Of a stretch of DNA of 46,390 nucleotides, positions 8,782 through 18,163 are shown in pieces. How positions within the stretch are numbered: position 1 is the stretch's first letter; each line of letters begins with the position of its first letter. The position numbers were made by a program, and so were the translations under genes. Below the pieces are notes generated by a model. That model was not told the origin of the DNA. It did not search any database and saw nothing but the letters and a program-made list of their open reading frames with translations. This DNA is from Lachnospiraceae bacterium P6B14 (GTDB taxonomy: Bacteria > Bacillota > Clostridia > Lachnospirales > Lachnospiraceae): assembly GCA_000687695.1 (NCBI GenBank), contig JHWZ01000018.1, positions 1-46,390 of the forward strand, given 5' to 3'.

Positions 8782-10458
8782 CTAGCACACCGGCCTGCCG
8801 ACGATATCATTTTTGCTGCCGCCATAGCCTGTACCACGGGCGCCCCATGTCAGATCGACCATAGGCCTCTTCCCTTCAAAACCGTACAACTGATAGCCCG
8901 TGATCATCTCCACGTGACTGATTCCCTTATATCTTCCGTTTTTTGCCCCTGTCAAAAATAGCAAGTCACCCGGAAGATATTTAAGCTTTGATATTTTATT
9001 GTAGTTAAACTTTCCGACTAATCTTTTATGATTAGCGCACCACTTGCCCAGATCAGCAGCCGTCGGCGCATAACCCTTTGCACCGGCCACAGCTATACCT
9101 CCGCTCTTATATGCCTTCCATACCAAAGCGCTACAGTCATAGTAACCCTTTTTCATGCGCTTTTCCTGCGAATACTTCCAGTGTGTACCGATGAATGTGG
9201 CTCTCGCACAGGCTTTGGTCACACCCTTTTTTACAACAGATACCAGGCATCCGATACGGCTTCCGTCCATGTCAACATAGATGATGGCATTGCCTGTCTT
9301 TTTGCCCTTGACCTTACCACTTCCGGACACCGATGCAACCTTGGCATCAGTTGACTTCCACCCCGGTGAACCCGGATAATTTTTGAGCTTTAAAACAAAG
9401 CTTTTTCCCTTGTCCAATACTCTTACTTTAGTAGCAATATTAACAACCTTACACTCAATATGAACAGTGAACGGAACGCCGTTCAGATAGAATGTCACAT
9501 CACCCGAACCGCTTTCGTATATACGTATACTAACCGTTTTATTCTTAGGGTTCAAAAATACACTGCCGCTCTCCAGACTTCCGGTTGACTTTCCGCTATC
9601 AACAGATGAATACGTAAAGTCAACATCACTCTTAAACTGTACGGTAGCATATCCGGTTGCATAGTCATCCATCATATAAACTGTCACGTCATTTTTCTCA
9701 AGAGTAGCTGATGAAGTATCATTAGACGCGAGGAAAACAAAAGTCGTTTTCATGGTTCCGCAGGTCGCAATAACTGTCGCCTTTCCTCCGCCAACGATAC
9801 AGTAGGTATGCTCCTTCTCATCGATCTTTACTACGGACGGGTTATCCACACTGTACTGTATCTGCTCACCTGCAAACTCGTCATATGCGAGAGTCTTGCT
9901 CCTGTAATAAGGAACTATCGCATCGTCTTCATACCAGTCGTCATCATCATATGAAGAAAATGTAATACGTCCCTGATCACCATAATAAAAATAGCTTGGA
10001 GAATAATCATCCTCGTCATAGTCGCCCGGATAATCATAGGTGTTTTCCGTGATATCTACTCCGTTATAAAGAGTTATATTTCTGTACGGATATTTGGTTA
10101 TATCATAATACTCTTCGTCGTAGTCGTCGTCCTCATCATCATAGCCGGAGTCATCGTCATCATCATAGTACGAATCATCATCCTCATTATAATCATACCC
10201 GTCGTCATCCTCGTCCATCAGATGATATATACTGCTACCGTACTCTGATGTTCTTGCATCAGCTTTTTTCGCACCGCCGAAAACAAAAATGATAACAACC
10301 GCCAGAATAATAGCGATGATACCAATCCCAATAAGCACCTTCGGGTTCGCTCTTTTCATCGGTTCAAATGGACTGGTATGATAATCCTTATATCTGTCGT
10401 TTATTATCTCTTCGATCTTCTCTTCATTTATTTCTTCATTCTTTTCATTGTTTTCCAC
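8782..10458 (-). CDS. Membrane-anchored NlpC/P60 cell-wall hydrolase with Asp-rich stalk
   Basis: This is a 558-residue envelope protein. Residues 1-42 are acidic/charged and presumably cytoplasmic, followed by one membrane segment (about 43-65, LIGIGIIAIILAVVIIFVFG). Residues 80-150 are dominated by Asp, Tyr and Glu (runs such as DDDDDSGYDDEDDDYDEEYY), possibly a calcium-binding or extended spacer. Two Ig-like (Big_2-type) units follow (about 200-250 and 340-405, ending KTGNAIIYVDMDG). The C-terminal NlpC/P60 domain has Cys442 (YYDCSALVWK) and His515 (ISHVEM). It probably cleaves peptidoglycan stem peptides outside the membrane. It is 51 bp upstream of the CoA-transferase gene, likely by chance. 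Confidence 0.85.
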   Translation of the reverse strand: MENNEKNEEINEEKIEEIINDRYKDYHTSPFEPMKRANPKVLIGIGIIAIILAVVIIFVFGGAKKADARTSEYGSSIYHLMDEDDDGYDYNEDDDSYYDDDDDSGYDDEDDDYDEEYYDITKYPYRNITLYNGVDITENTYDYPGDYDEDDYSPSYFYYGDQGRITFSSYDDDDWYEDDAIVPYYRSKTLAYDEFAGEQIQYSVDNPSVVKIDEKEHTYCIVGGGKATVIATCGTMKTTFVFLASNDTSSATLEKNDVTVYMMDDYATGYATVQFKSDVDFTYSSVDSGKSTGSLESGSVFLNPKNKTVSIRIYESGSGDVTFYLNGVPFTVHIECKVVNIATKVRVLDKGKSFVLKLKNYPGSPGWKSTDAKVASVSGSGKVKGKKTGNAIIYVDMDGSRIGCLVSVVKKGVTKACARATFIGTHWKYSQEKRMKKGYYDCSALVWKAYKSGGIAVAGAKGYAPTAADLGKWCANHKRLVGKFNYNKISKLKYLPGDLLFLTGAKNGRYKGISHVEMITGYQLYGFEGKRPMVDLTWGARGTGYGGSKNDIVGRPVC

Positions 10459-10511
10459 TACCGATTCACCTCTTGAATTCCAAAATCATATTTAAAACAT
10501 CTCCGTAAGAC

Positions 10512-11780
10512 TCACACATCCGTTTCCAACTCGCCACCCAAAAACTTCGGAAGACTCTTCCCGTCCTTCCTCCATGCATAGTATTCGGCAGTAGCTGCAA
10601 ACATGACATCACCTGACGAGTTCAGTGCGGTCTCCAAACTATCCTGGACAACTCCGATGATAAACCCGACACCGACCGCCTGCATTGCGATCTCATTTGG
10701 AATACCAAACATAGAACAAGCCATCGGGATCAGCAACAAAGATCCTCCTGCCACACCTGACGTACCGCACGCTCCGAGCGTTGCCAAAACACTTAATAAA
10801 AGTGCCGACCAGAAGTCAACCGATACTCCCATAGTATTAGCTGTTGCGAGCGAAAGCACGGTGATAGTGATCGCTGCACCGTCCATATTTATGGTAGCCC
10901 CCAGAGGTATCGCCACTGAATACATATCTTCATCGAGTCCGAGTTTTTCACACAATTCCATATTAACAGGAATATTCGCCGCCGAACTTCTCGTGAAAAA
11001 TGCAGTGATACCACTCTCTCTCAGACACCTTAATACCAGCGGATATGGATTCCTGTGAAGGAATATAAATGAGATCAGAGGATCCACGATAAGCGCCACA
11101 GCGAGCATACAACCCACGAGCATCAGAACCAGCGAGCCATACTCCGAGAAAATCTCTAACCCGGTCTCGGATACGGATGAGAACACCAGACCCATGATAC
11201 CGAAAGGCGCCAGGTTGATGACCCATCTGACCGCGGTCGTGACCATCTCTGCGAGATCCGCGATGACATTTTTCGTGTTATCAGATCCATATCTCTTGAG
11301 TGCCAGTCCGAATATAACTGCCCACATTAGGATACCTATATACTGCGCGTTCACGATCGCAGAGATAGGATTCTGAACCATCGTAAGCACCAGGTTTTCG
11401 AGCACCTCTCCGATACCGCCAACGACAGTCTCGGCCTGATAAGCATCCGTAAGAGTAAATGTCTGCGGAAAAATCAAGCTCGCGCACACAGCAATAAACG
11501 CAGCCAAAAATGTACTTAACATATATAAAAATATCACGACACCGAATCTCTTGTCCATCTTGGCGCTGCCCTTTGCCAAAGAACTGATAACCAGTATGAA
11601 CACGAGTACCGGAGCTACGCCTTTTAGCGCTCCTACAAACACCTCACCGAAAACCGAGATCCACTCCTGCCCCGGCACCAAAAGTCCCAGTATCACTCCA
11701 AGCACAAGTCCGATCAGGATCCTTATAACAAGAGATATTTTATTGTATACAGTTACTATTTTTCCCAATACATTCACCAT
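10512..11780 (-). CDS. sstT: Sodium:serine/threonine symporter, SstT type
   Basis: This is a 422-residue membrane protein of the DAACS family (sodium/dicarboxylate symporters). The segment FTRSSAANIPVNMELC and the later ATINMDGAAITITVLSL match the substrate and sodium-binding hairpins, and the RSSAANIPVNM form is the one usual in SstT. Eight or so hydrophobic segments are visible. The predicted role is sodium-driven uptake of serine and threonine, which this kind of fermenter uses as carbon and nitrogen source. It is 54 bp downstream of no obvious partner; neighbours are unrelated in function. Confidence 0.88.
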   Translation of the reverse strand: MVNVLGKIVTVYNKISLVIRILIGLVLGVILGLLVPGQEWISVFGEVFVGALKGVAPVLVFILVISSLAKGSAKMDKRFGVVIFLYMLSTFLAAFIAVCASLIFPQTFTLTDAYQAETVVGGIGEVLENLVLTMVQNPISAIVNAQYIGILMWAVIFGLALKRYGSDNTKNVIADLAEMVTTAVRWVINLAPFGIMGLVFSSVSETGLEIFSEYGSLVLMLVGCMLAVALIVDPLISFIFLHRNPYPLVLRCLRESGITAFFTRSSAANIPVNMELCEKLGLDEDMYSVAIPLGATINMDGAAITITVLSLATANTMGVSVDFWSALLLSVLATLGACGTSGVAGGSLLLIPMACSMFGIPNEIAMQAVGVGFIIGVVQDSLETALNSSGDVMFAATAEYYAWRKDGKSLPKFLGGELETDV

Positions 11781-11815
11781 ATGATCACCCCTTAGTTCTA
11801 CCTTTCATCACTATA

Positions 11816-12823
11816 TTATTTCAGCTTATCAAATCCCGAATCATGTCCATCTTCGTAAATAAATGCCGCCTTATAAAATGGATTCTTTTCAAGAACTGCT
11901 TTTGATCGTTCTTCGCCCATTACAAAAAAAGCAGTCGCATATGCGTCACACAGTAACCCATTCGGACCAACCACCGTCACGGATGCAAGCCCGTTATCGG
12001 CAGGAGCTCCTGTCTTCGGATCCATTATGTGATGATATCTTTTTCCATCCTGCTCAAAATAACGCTCATAATTTCCGCTCGTTACTACAGCGTTATTTCT
12101 AGCTACGATCTTTTCATATACGGAAGAAGGATCCTTTGGATCAGCGATACCGACTGTAAAATCAGTCCCATCAGGTTTGGTCCCGACAGACTGCACATTT
12201 CCACCGAGTGAAACTATACCGTTCACATTGTTGGCCTGCATGATCTCGCAGAGCTCATCAGAAAGGTAACCCTTCGCACACGCACCGAGGTCTATCTGCG
12301 CATCCCCACGCATGGAAACATTATGATCCTCTGAGACGTATACCTGCTTATAGTCAACCTTCTTAAGCTCATTTTTTATCTCATCATCAGATGGAACCCT
12401 GTTCTTTCCGGTCGTAAATCCCCATAGCTTCACGATGGGATATATCGTCGGATCAAACCGTCCCTCTGTTTCATCAGCTACCTTTATAGCACTGCTGAGT
12501 AGATAATATGTATCTTCAGAAACTTTAACCGCTGCGCCCTTTGCAGCGTTCAGCTTGGATACATCACTGTCCTTTTTAGTCACTGACAGTTCAGCTTCCA
12601 TCTGATAAATCCGGTCACGCATCTCCGTCATGATATCAGAGAGTTTCTCGTCAGTCTTATCCGTTTTATACAGCGTGATATCCATCACGGTATCCATCGC
12701 AAAAAACTGCTCGTAGAGCTTCTCGTCGTCGCCGCTCCTATTGAGGCGCATTACCACAAGAATACCGACAACTAATACCAAAACTACCGCCAAAGCTATC
12801 AGTTGTTTGTTATTATTCACCAT
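11816..12823 (-). CDS. apbE: FAD:protein FMN transferase (ApbE family)
   Basis: ApbE attaches FMN covalently to Ser/Thr of target proteins such as subunits of Rnf or Nqr. The 335-residue protein has an N-terminal membrane anchor (about 8-27), FAMDTVMDITLYK, the central IDLGACAKGYLSDEL, the HHIMDPKTGAPAD loop and the metal-binding DAYATAFFVMG near the end. No typical lipobox is seen, so it is probably held by an uncleaved signal anchor. No Rnf genes are in the window. A GGAG site precedes the ATG, and a family 1 structured element lies upstream. Confidence 0.92.
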   Translation of the reverse strand: MVNNNKQLIALAVVLVLVVGILVVMRLNRSGDDEKLYEQFFAMDTVMDITLYKTDKTDEKLSDIMTEMRDRIYQMEAELSVTKKDSDVSKLNAAKGAAVKVSEDTYYLLSSAIKVADETEGRFDPTIYPIVKLWGFTTGKNRVPSDDEIKNELKKVDYKQVYVSEDHNVSMRGDAQIDLGACAKGYLSDELCEIMQANNVNGIVSLGGNVQSVGTKPDGTDFTVGIADPKDPSSVYEKIVARNNAVVTSGNYERYFEQDGKRYHHIMDPKTGAPADNGLASVTVVGPNGLLCDAYATAFFVMGEERSKAVLEKNPFYKAAFIYEDGHDSGFDKLK

Positions 12824-12848
12824 AAAAACTCCTTGCGAAGTGCTCTCA

Positions 12849-12924
12849 CGCGAGCGGCGGTAGTTTTCTTCCGAGGAACACTTTACAGTGTGAGCGAGGA
12901 AGAAAAGCTACCATAGCGCTCGCG
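12849..12924 (+). repeat. Structured intergenic element, family 1 copy C
   Basis: Between alaS and apbE. The outer stem is CGCGAGCG (12849-12856) with CGCTCGCG (12917-12924). GGTAG/CTACC (12859-12863 / 12908-12912) and TTTTCTTCC/GGAAGAAAA (12864-12872 / 12898-12906) follow, with one unpaired G at 12907. The apical hairpin is ACACT-TTAC-AGTGT (12878-12891). Compared with copies A and B the stem bases differ but remain paired, while the TTTTCT/AGAAAA core and the bulged G are kept. Confidence 0.8.
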
Positions 12925-12930
12925 TATATA

Positions 12931-15570
12931 TCACCCAAGTTGAGTCTTCATTACATCAATAGCTTTAGCGAGCGCCTCAGGTATCTTGTCGGGATTCTTT
13001 CCACCCGCCTGTGCCATGGCCGGCTTTCCACCGCCACCGCCACCAACGATCGCAGCGACTTCCTTGATAAGGTTTCCTGCATGAGCACCCTTGCTCATCG
13101 CGCCCTCCGTCGCAGTCGCAACCAAACTGACTTTGCCGTCAGCCGCGGAAGCAAGAACGATAAACGCCTCGCCGAGTTTATTCTTCATATCATCAGTAAG
13201 CTGACGCATGCCGTTCATATCGACACCGTCAAGCTGCTTAGTCAGAAGCTTGATTCCGTTGTAATCCTCAGCCTCACTCGAAACATCACCTGCCGCATCC
13301 TTGGCAAGCTTTGCCTTCAGCTTTTCATTTTCCTTCTGAAGAGTCTTGACCTCTTCCTGAAGTCTTGATACCTTCTCATCAATTTCAGAAGGATTGCTCT
13401 TCAGGATAGTTGCCACCTTGTGAACCATCTCGTCAGATTTATTCAGATACTCGATAAGTCCTACCGAAGTGAGCGCCTCGATACGACGTACTCCTGCAGC
13501 TATACCACTCTCGGAAATAATCTTGAACGAGATAATATTTTTGGTATTTGAAACATGAGTACCACCGCAAAGCTCTGTTGAGAAATCTCCTATCTCCACA
13601 ACGCGCACGCGTTCTCCATATTTCTCTCCGAAAAGCGCCATCGCGCCCATTTTTTTAGCCTCGTCGAGAGTCATCTCCTCAGTGAGCACCGGCAGTCCGA
13701 GATTGATCTGCTCATTTACGATCTTCTCTACCTCTGCGATCTCATCGTCTGTCATCGGTGAGAAATGCGTGAAGTCGAAACGAAGTCTCTCCTGATCCAC
13801 ATATGAACCCTGCTGCTCAACATGACTTCCGAGCACACGACGCAGCGCCTCCTGCATAAGGTGAGTCGCTGTATGGTTGTTCGCGGTAAGCGCTCTGCGG
13901 CTCTCGTTAACGTTAAGGCGCGCGGTCTCACCTATGCTGATGGATCCGTCTAATACCTTTCCGACATGACCGATCTTCGTTCCCTGCAGGTGGATAACGT
14001 TATCCACGCGGAACAGACCGCCATCGGTCTCAATCATTCCTATATCATTCAGCTGACCACCCATCGTGCCGTAGAAAGGAGTTTTCTCCACGATGATGGT
14101 TCCTTCCATGCCTGATTCCAGCTTATCTACGATAGCATTTGTAGAGGTCATCGCCGTGATCTTTGAGAAGAACTCAAGTCTTTTGTATCCGACGAACTCG
14201 CTCTCGATAGAAGCGTCGATCTGCTGATAAACAGTCTCGTCCGCACCCATATAGTTTGTCTCTTTACGAGCGGCACGAGCGGTCTGACGCTGATTTTCCA
14301 TCGCCTTGTCAAACTCTCTCTCGTCAACCGTAAAACCGTTCTCTGCCAAAATCTCGATGATCAGGTCGAGCGGGAATCCGTAGGTATCACAAAGCTTGAA
14401 CGCCTCCTGTCCCGGAAGCACCGTCTCATCGATTATTCTCAGCTGAGACATCTCATCCTCGAGGATAGCTAAGCCCTGGCTGATAGTGCGATCGAAGTTC
14501 TCCTCCTCAACACTGATAACCTTTTTGATATACTCACGACGTCCCTCGAGATCAGGATATCCCGACTTCGAGTCATCGATCACGACCTCACTTAAGTCTG
14601 ACAAAAATGTTCCCTCGATGCCAAGCAGCCTTCCGTGACGAGCCGCACGACGTAACAGACGACGAAGCACATAACCGCGTCCCTCGTTCGACATGGTCAC
14701 ACCATCGGAAACCATAAATGTAACGGATCTGATATGATCCGTGATAACTCTTACCGACACATCAGTCTTGTGATCCTTGCCATACTCAACACCTGCGATA
14801 CGACAAACCTCCTCACGCAGATGACGGATGGTATCCACATCAAAAATAGAATCAACGTCCTGCATAACGGTTGCCAGACGCTCAAGTCCCATACCCGTAT
14901 CGATATTCTTGGTCGCGAGCTCCTCGTAACCGCCATGTCCGTCACCCTCGAACTGAGTGAACACATTGTTCCAAATCTCGATATAACGGTCGCAGTCACA
15001 GCCGACGGTGCAGTCAGGCTTGCCACAGCCGTATTTCTCTCCACGGTCAAAATATATCTCAGAACACGGACCACACGGGCCTGCACCATGCTCCCAGAAA
15101 TTGTCCTCCTTGCCGAAACGGAAAATCCTCTCCGGAGCGACACCGACCTCTTTTTCCCAGATCTCAAACGCCTCGTCATCATCCTCGTAAACAGACGGAT
15201 AGAGCCTGTCTGCCGGGATCTCGAGTACCTCTGTCAAAAATTCCCAACTCCACTTTATAGCCTCATGCTTGAAGTAGTCACCGAATGAAAAGTTTCCGAG
15301 CATCTCAAAAAATGTACCGTGTCTCGCTGTGTGACCGACATTCTCGATATCACCGGTACGGATACATTTCTGGCATGTAGCCACCCTCTTTCTCGGCGGG
15401 ATCTCCTGACCGGTGAAATACGGCTTCAAAGGCGCCATACCGGCGTTGATTAAAAGCAGACTGTTATCGTTCTGTGGAATCAGAGAAAAGCTCGGCATCA
15501 CGAGGTGATCCTTGCTCTCAAAAAAGTCCAGATACATCTTTCTGAGTTCATTAAGTCCGTAAGGTTTCAT
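12931..15570 (-). CDS. alaS: Alanyl-tRNA synthetase
   Basis: This enzyme charges tRNA-Ala. The 879 residues are full length. The catalytic domain contains RHGTFFEMLGNFSFGDYFK (motif 1 region). The editing domain contains the zinc ligands NNHTATHLMQEAL and ELCGGTHVSNT, and the C-terminal oligomer domain ends with a Gly run (VGGGGGGKPAMAQAGG). The AGGAGG site is just before the ATG. The leader is only about 100 nt after the promoter at 15673-15702 and has no visible T-box. Confidence 0.98.
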   Translation of the reverse strand: MKPYGLNELRKMYLDFFESKDHLVMPSFSLIPQNDNSLLLINAGMAPLKPYFTGQEIPPRKRVATCQKCIRTGDIENVGHTARHGTFFEMLGNFSFGDYFKHEAIKWSWEFLTEVLEIPADRLYPSVYEDDDEAFEIWEKEVGVAPERIFRFGKEDNFWEHGAGPCGPCSEIYFDRGEKYGCGKPDCTVGCDCDRYIEIWNNVFTQFEGDGHGGYEELATKNIDTGMGLERLATVMQDVDSIFDVDTIRHLREEVCRIAGVEYGKDHKTDVSVRVITDHIRSVTFMVSDGVTMSNEGRGYVLRRLLRRAARHGRLLGIEGTFLSDLSEVVIDDSKSGYPDLEGRREYIKKVISVEEENFDRTISQGLAILEDEMSQLRIIDETVLPGQEAFKLCDTYGFPLDLIIEILAENGFTVDEREFDKAMENQRQTARAARKETNYMGADETVYQQIDASIESEFVGYKRLEFFSKITAMTSTNAIVDKLESGMEGTIIVEKTPFYGTMGGQLNDIGMIETDGGLFRVDNVIHLQGTKIGHVGKVLDGSISIGETARLNVNESRRALTANNHTATHLMQEALRRVLGSHVEQQGSYVDQERLRFDFTHFSPMTDDEIAEVEKIVNEQINLGLPVLTEEMTLDEAKKMGAMALFGEKYGERVRVVEIGDFSTELCGGTHVSNTKNIISFKIISESGIAAGVRRIEALTSVGLIEYLNKSDEMVHKVATILKSNPSEIDEKVSRLQEEVKTLQKENEKLKAKLAKDAAGDVSSEAEDYNGIKLLTKQLDGVDMNGMRQLTDDMKNKLGEAFIVLASAADGKVSLVATATEGAMSKGAHAGNLIKEVAAIVGGGGGGKPAMAQAGGKNPDKIPEALAKAIDVMKTQLG

Positions 15571-15672
15571 TTTGTTCCTCCTGTTTTCCCGTTTTTATCT
15601 CGGAAGCCCCTATACAGGGCATTCTACCCGTGTTTTTATACATCCTGCAAGTGAGAGCACCTGCAAACAAAT

Positions 15673-15702
15673 ATTATATCATAGAACCCCCTCTTCTGTC
15701 AA
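15673..15702 (-). promoter_or_regulatory. Promoter of alaS
   Basis: On minus, -35 TTGACA (15697-15702) and -10 TATAAT (15673-15678) with 18-bp spacing. It overlaps the last codons of the formyl-THF cyclo-ligase gene. The short leader contains a TGCAgGTG/CACTTGCA hairpin (about 15643-15664). Confidence 0.75.
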
Positions 15703-16314
15703 AATAAGTTTTGGCCTGATATCGGTCACCTCGGTAGGGAGTCTGTCAGCCTTCTGGGCACAATACGCGAGCATGACCGTGTGCTCTCTGAGTTCCGCGT
15801 TCTGAGCCAGGAATCTGTCATAGAATCCGCCACCGTAGCCCATGCGGTTTCCGTACGTATCGAAGGCAACTCCCGGCATTATCACGAGGGTCCCCTCTTC
15901 CGGCTCTCCGTCCACAGGGACACGCTCCGTCCCGGCGTCATTAGTCTCTCCGCCCTGCCCATGTTTTTTACCTGCATACAGCCTGTCGGCTTCCTCCCGA
16001 GGCTCCATGATTCCCATGGCGCCGGATACCATGTCCGCCTCGAGATCGGTCACAAGAAAGAACCTCAGAATCCCTTCCTTCACATACGTCTTCGGGAGAT
16101 AAAGCTTCTTTCCGTCCGCGATGATCCTTCTGTTAATCTCATCCGTTGCCACCTCTGATCTAAACGATGCGTACGAAAGGACTGTCCCCGCATTTTTATA
16201 CTCATTCATAGCAAAAAGCCGCTCCGCGATGCGTGCGGAGAGCTCCACTCGCTCACTCTCTTTTATCGCATCCCGTCGGCTTATCATTTGCTTTCTTATT
16301 TCTTTTTTATCCAT
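15679..16314 (-). CDS. 5-formyltetrahydrofolate cyclo-ligase
   Basis: This enzyme converts 5-formyl-THF to 5,10-methenyl-THF with ATP. The protein opens MDKKEIRKQMISRRD. It has LSYASFRSEVATDEI and the signature GNRMGYGGGFYDRFL near the C-terminus. I chose the ATG at 16314 because it overlaps the upstream stop as TGATG and gives the family's usual N-terminus; a GTG at 16326 is also possible. A hydrophilic stretch (GKKHGQGGETNDAGTERV and on) replaces a normally short loop before PGVAFD, one of several such inserts in this window. Confidence 0.92.
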   Translation of the reverse strand: MDKKEIRKQMISRRDAIKESERVELSARIAERLFAMNEYKNAGTVLSYASFRSEVATDEINRRIIADGKKLYLPKTYVKEGILRFFLVTDLEADMVSGAMGIMEPREEADRLYAGKKHGQGGETNDAGTERVPVDGEPEEGTLVIMPGVAFDTYGNRMGYGGGFYDRFLAQNAELREHTVMLAYCAQKADRLPTEVTDIRPKLILTEEGVL

Positions 16315-18107
16315 CACGTCTGCCACGCTCCCAGCATATCACCGCTGAAGATCAGAATAACCTTGTTTTTCTTGTTCAAAAATACTCCGAACTCAGCCCA
16401 GCTTGAGCCTTGCGGCCATTTTTTATTAAACTTTTTATTGAACCATTTTTTTGATTTGATAGTTGCCTTTTTACCGTCGGCATCCGCGTCATAGATAACC
16501 TTGCAACCCTTGGCAAGCTTGTATGTATATTTCTTCTTTTTCAGCTCGCCGGATTTGTTTGTGAGATACCGGCTTCCTCCGTTTCCGTTACTGAAATTCA
16601 TCCAACAAATATATCCGTTTTTATTCTTCTTGAAGGTTATCTTTTTACCCTTGATCTTTCCGGTTACATTTGAGTAACGATTTGTCACGTACTTGTACTT
16701 TTTCAAGTACTTTGTATAGTTCATCTTCTTTTTCTTCGTCGATGTGAACGAGGACGAAGATGCCTGGGTCTTGTGTGTAAGTATCTCGTAACCCTGAGGT
16801 CCCACTTCCTCATCTTCCTTTGAAATGATCCGGATATAGTAACGTGTATTTGTTTTTAATTCCTTTGAAAGATCTGCATATACAGTATTACTGTTTACCA
16901 AAACATAGTATACAAAATCTCTCAGATCGATGTCCGAATAGATCTCAAAATACACCTGTTTATCACCATAAAAATCCATGGAATAAACATAGTTTCCCGT
17001 GTCGAAATACAGTACATCCTGATCTTTAGTGCTATCTATTTTTCCTGAAGTATATCCGTCTGTATTTGCCTCTGCTGCTGTGTAGCCGTCTCTTCCGGGA
17101 TCCACCGTCCATGTGGAGCCCGGACTGGTGGTCGGCTTAGCTGATGCAGTAGGTGTAGCGCTCGGCTTCGGTGATGCTGATGGCGTGGCACTCGGCTTCG
17201 GCGATGCCGATGGTGATGCACTCGGCTTAGCTGACGGGGTTGGTGTAGGCGATACCGCGCCTTGCGGTTCAAGCTTAAACGTGTATCCAACAGGTATTCC
17301 GCATATACCGTTTCCGAACTCTGTCTTTATATAATAGCGCGTGTTTTTTTCGAGTAAATTTTTAAGATTGATAGTTCTTGACTCACTTTTGAACAACATA
17401 TAATAGTCCACCCGCTGAGTACACTCAGCATCCTTATAAAAATGCAGATTTACACTGCCTACAACACCTTCTTTTCTGTCGTCAGTTTTTCCGACAAGGT
17501 TATATGTATTATCTCCGGTATCAAAAACATAAACATCAGTATCCCTGACACCTTCAACCTTTTTGTAATACTCAACTCCGGGCTCAATAGTCTCCGCTCC
17601 GCTCGCTGTATCAGCCTCGGGATCCACATATGCCATTACGGATACAGTCGCATTGATGACCGAATCGGTTCTTCCTCCAAAAAGAATGTAATAAGTGGTA
17701 TTTGGCAAAAGGTTATTTCCACCTCCACCGACATCCCCGATCGAGTAACTGTTATCCATGGTATTTGAATGATGTATGCAGTCATCATAGTCGAGAGAAT
17801 CCGTAATATAATACTCGGGATAATAATTGTTGTCTGACCCACTCCAGATAAAATGATAATATGTTCTGGCTTCACCTGTTGTAGTAAAAGAATATGCAGA
17901 ATAATGAGAACTGTCTACACCAGGAATTCTTCTTTCGATGCTGACAGTTGTCTGTGTATTTAGAGGGATCGATCCTTTGGCCGTCACATACTTAGCTGTA
18001 TTAGATGCAGCAGTAGCCGCCTTAGGCCCTGTCGGTATCAGATTCCATACCAGTGCCAAAACAAGTACGATCGCAACTCTCGCTTCCCATCTTTTCATTT
18101 TTCTCAT
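16314..18107 (-). CDS. Secreted protein with Ser/Pro-rich linker, function unknown
   Basis: This is a 597-residue exported protein. A basic N-terminus and hydrophobic segment (VAIVLVLALVWNLIPTG, about 11-27) ending in a KAATA-like site form a signal peptide. Two similar beta-rich repeats (about 35-160 and 170-285, the second with DVYVFDTGDN and NLLEKNTRYYIKTE) resemble bacterial pre-peptidase C-terminal type domains. Residues about 288-335 repeat SAKPSASPSAS-like units, a flexible spacer. A third beta unit follows (about 350-450, NTRYYIRI again), and a Lys/Tyr-rich C-terminus with KKKMNYTKYLKKYKY may bind anionic wall polymer. No catalytic site was recognised. It overlaps the cyclo-ligase gene by 3 bp. 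Confidence 0.7.
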   Translation of the reverse strand: MRKMKRWEARVAIVLVLALVWNLIPTGPKAATAASNTAKYVTAKGSIPLNTQTTVSIERRIPGVDSSHYSAYSFTTTGEARTYYHFIWSGSDNNYYPEYYITDSLDYDDCIHHSNTMDNSYSIGDVGGGGNNLLPNTTYYILFGGRTDSVINATVSVMAYVDPEADTASGAETIEPGVEYYKKVEGVRDTDVYVFDTGDNTYNLVGKTDDRKEGVVGSVNLHFYKDAECTQRVDYYMLFKSESRTINLKNLLEKNTRYYIKTEFGNGICGIPVGYTFKLEPQGAVSPTPTPSAKPSASPSASPKPSATPSASPKPSATPTASAKPTTSPGSTWTVDPGRDGYTAAEANTDGYTSGKIDSTKDQDVLYFDTGNYVYSMDFYGDKQVYFEIYSDIDLRDFVYYVLVNSNTVYADLSKELKTNTRYYIRIISKEDEEVGPQGYEILTHKTQASSSSFTSTKKKKMNYTKYLKKYKYVTNRYSNVTGKIKGKKITFKKNKNGYICWMNFSNGNGGSRYLTNKSGELKKKKYTYKLAKGCKVIYDADADGKKATIKSKKWFNKKFNKKWPQGSSWAEFGVFLNKKNKVILIFSGDMLGAWQT

Positions 18108-18163
18108 AGGCCGAATCCCCCTTCATTTTCAACACACAATTTCCGTTATGTTTGTTTCAAGAA

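Noticed and set aside
15571-15672. Possible T-box leader before alaS
   Set aside because: The leader is only about 100 nt, and no T-box sequence (TGGNACCGCG-like) or specifier stem could be found.
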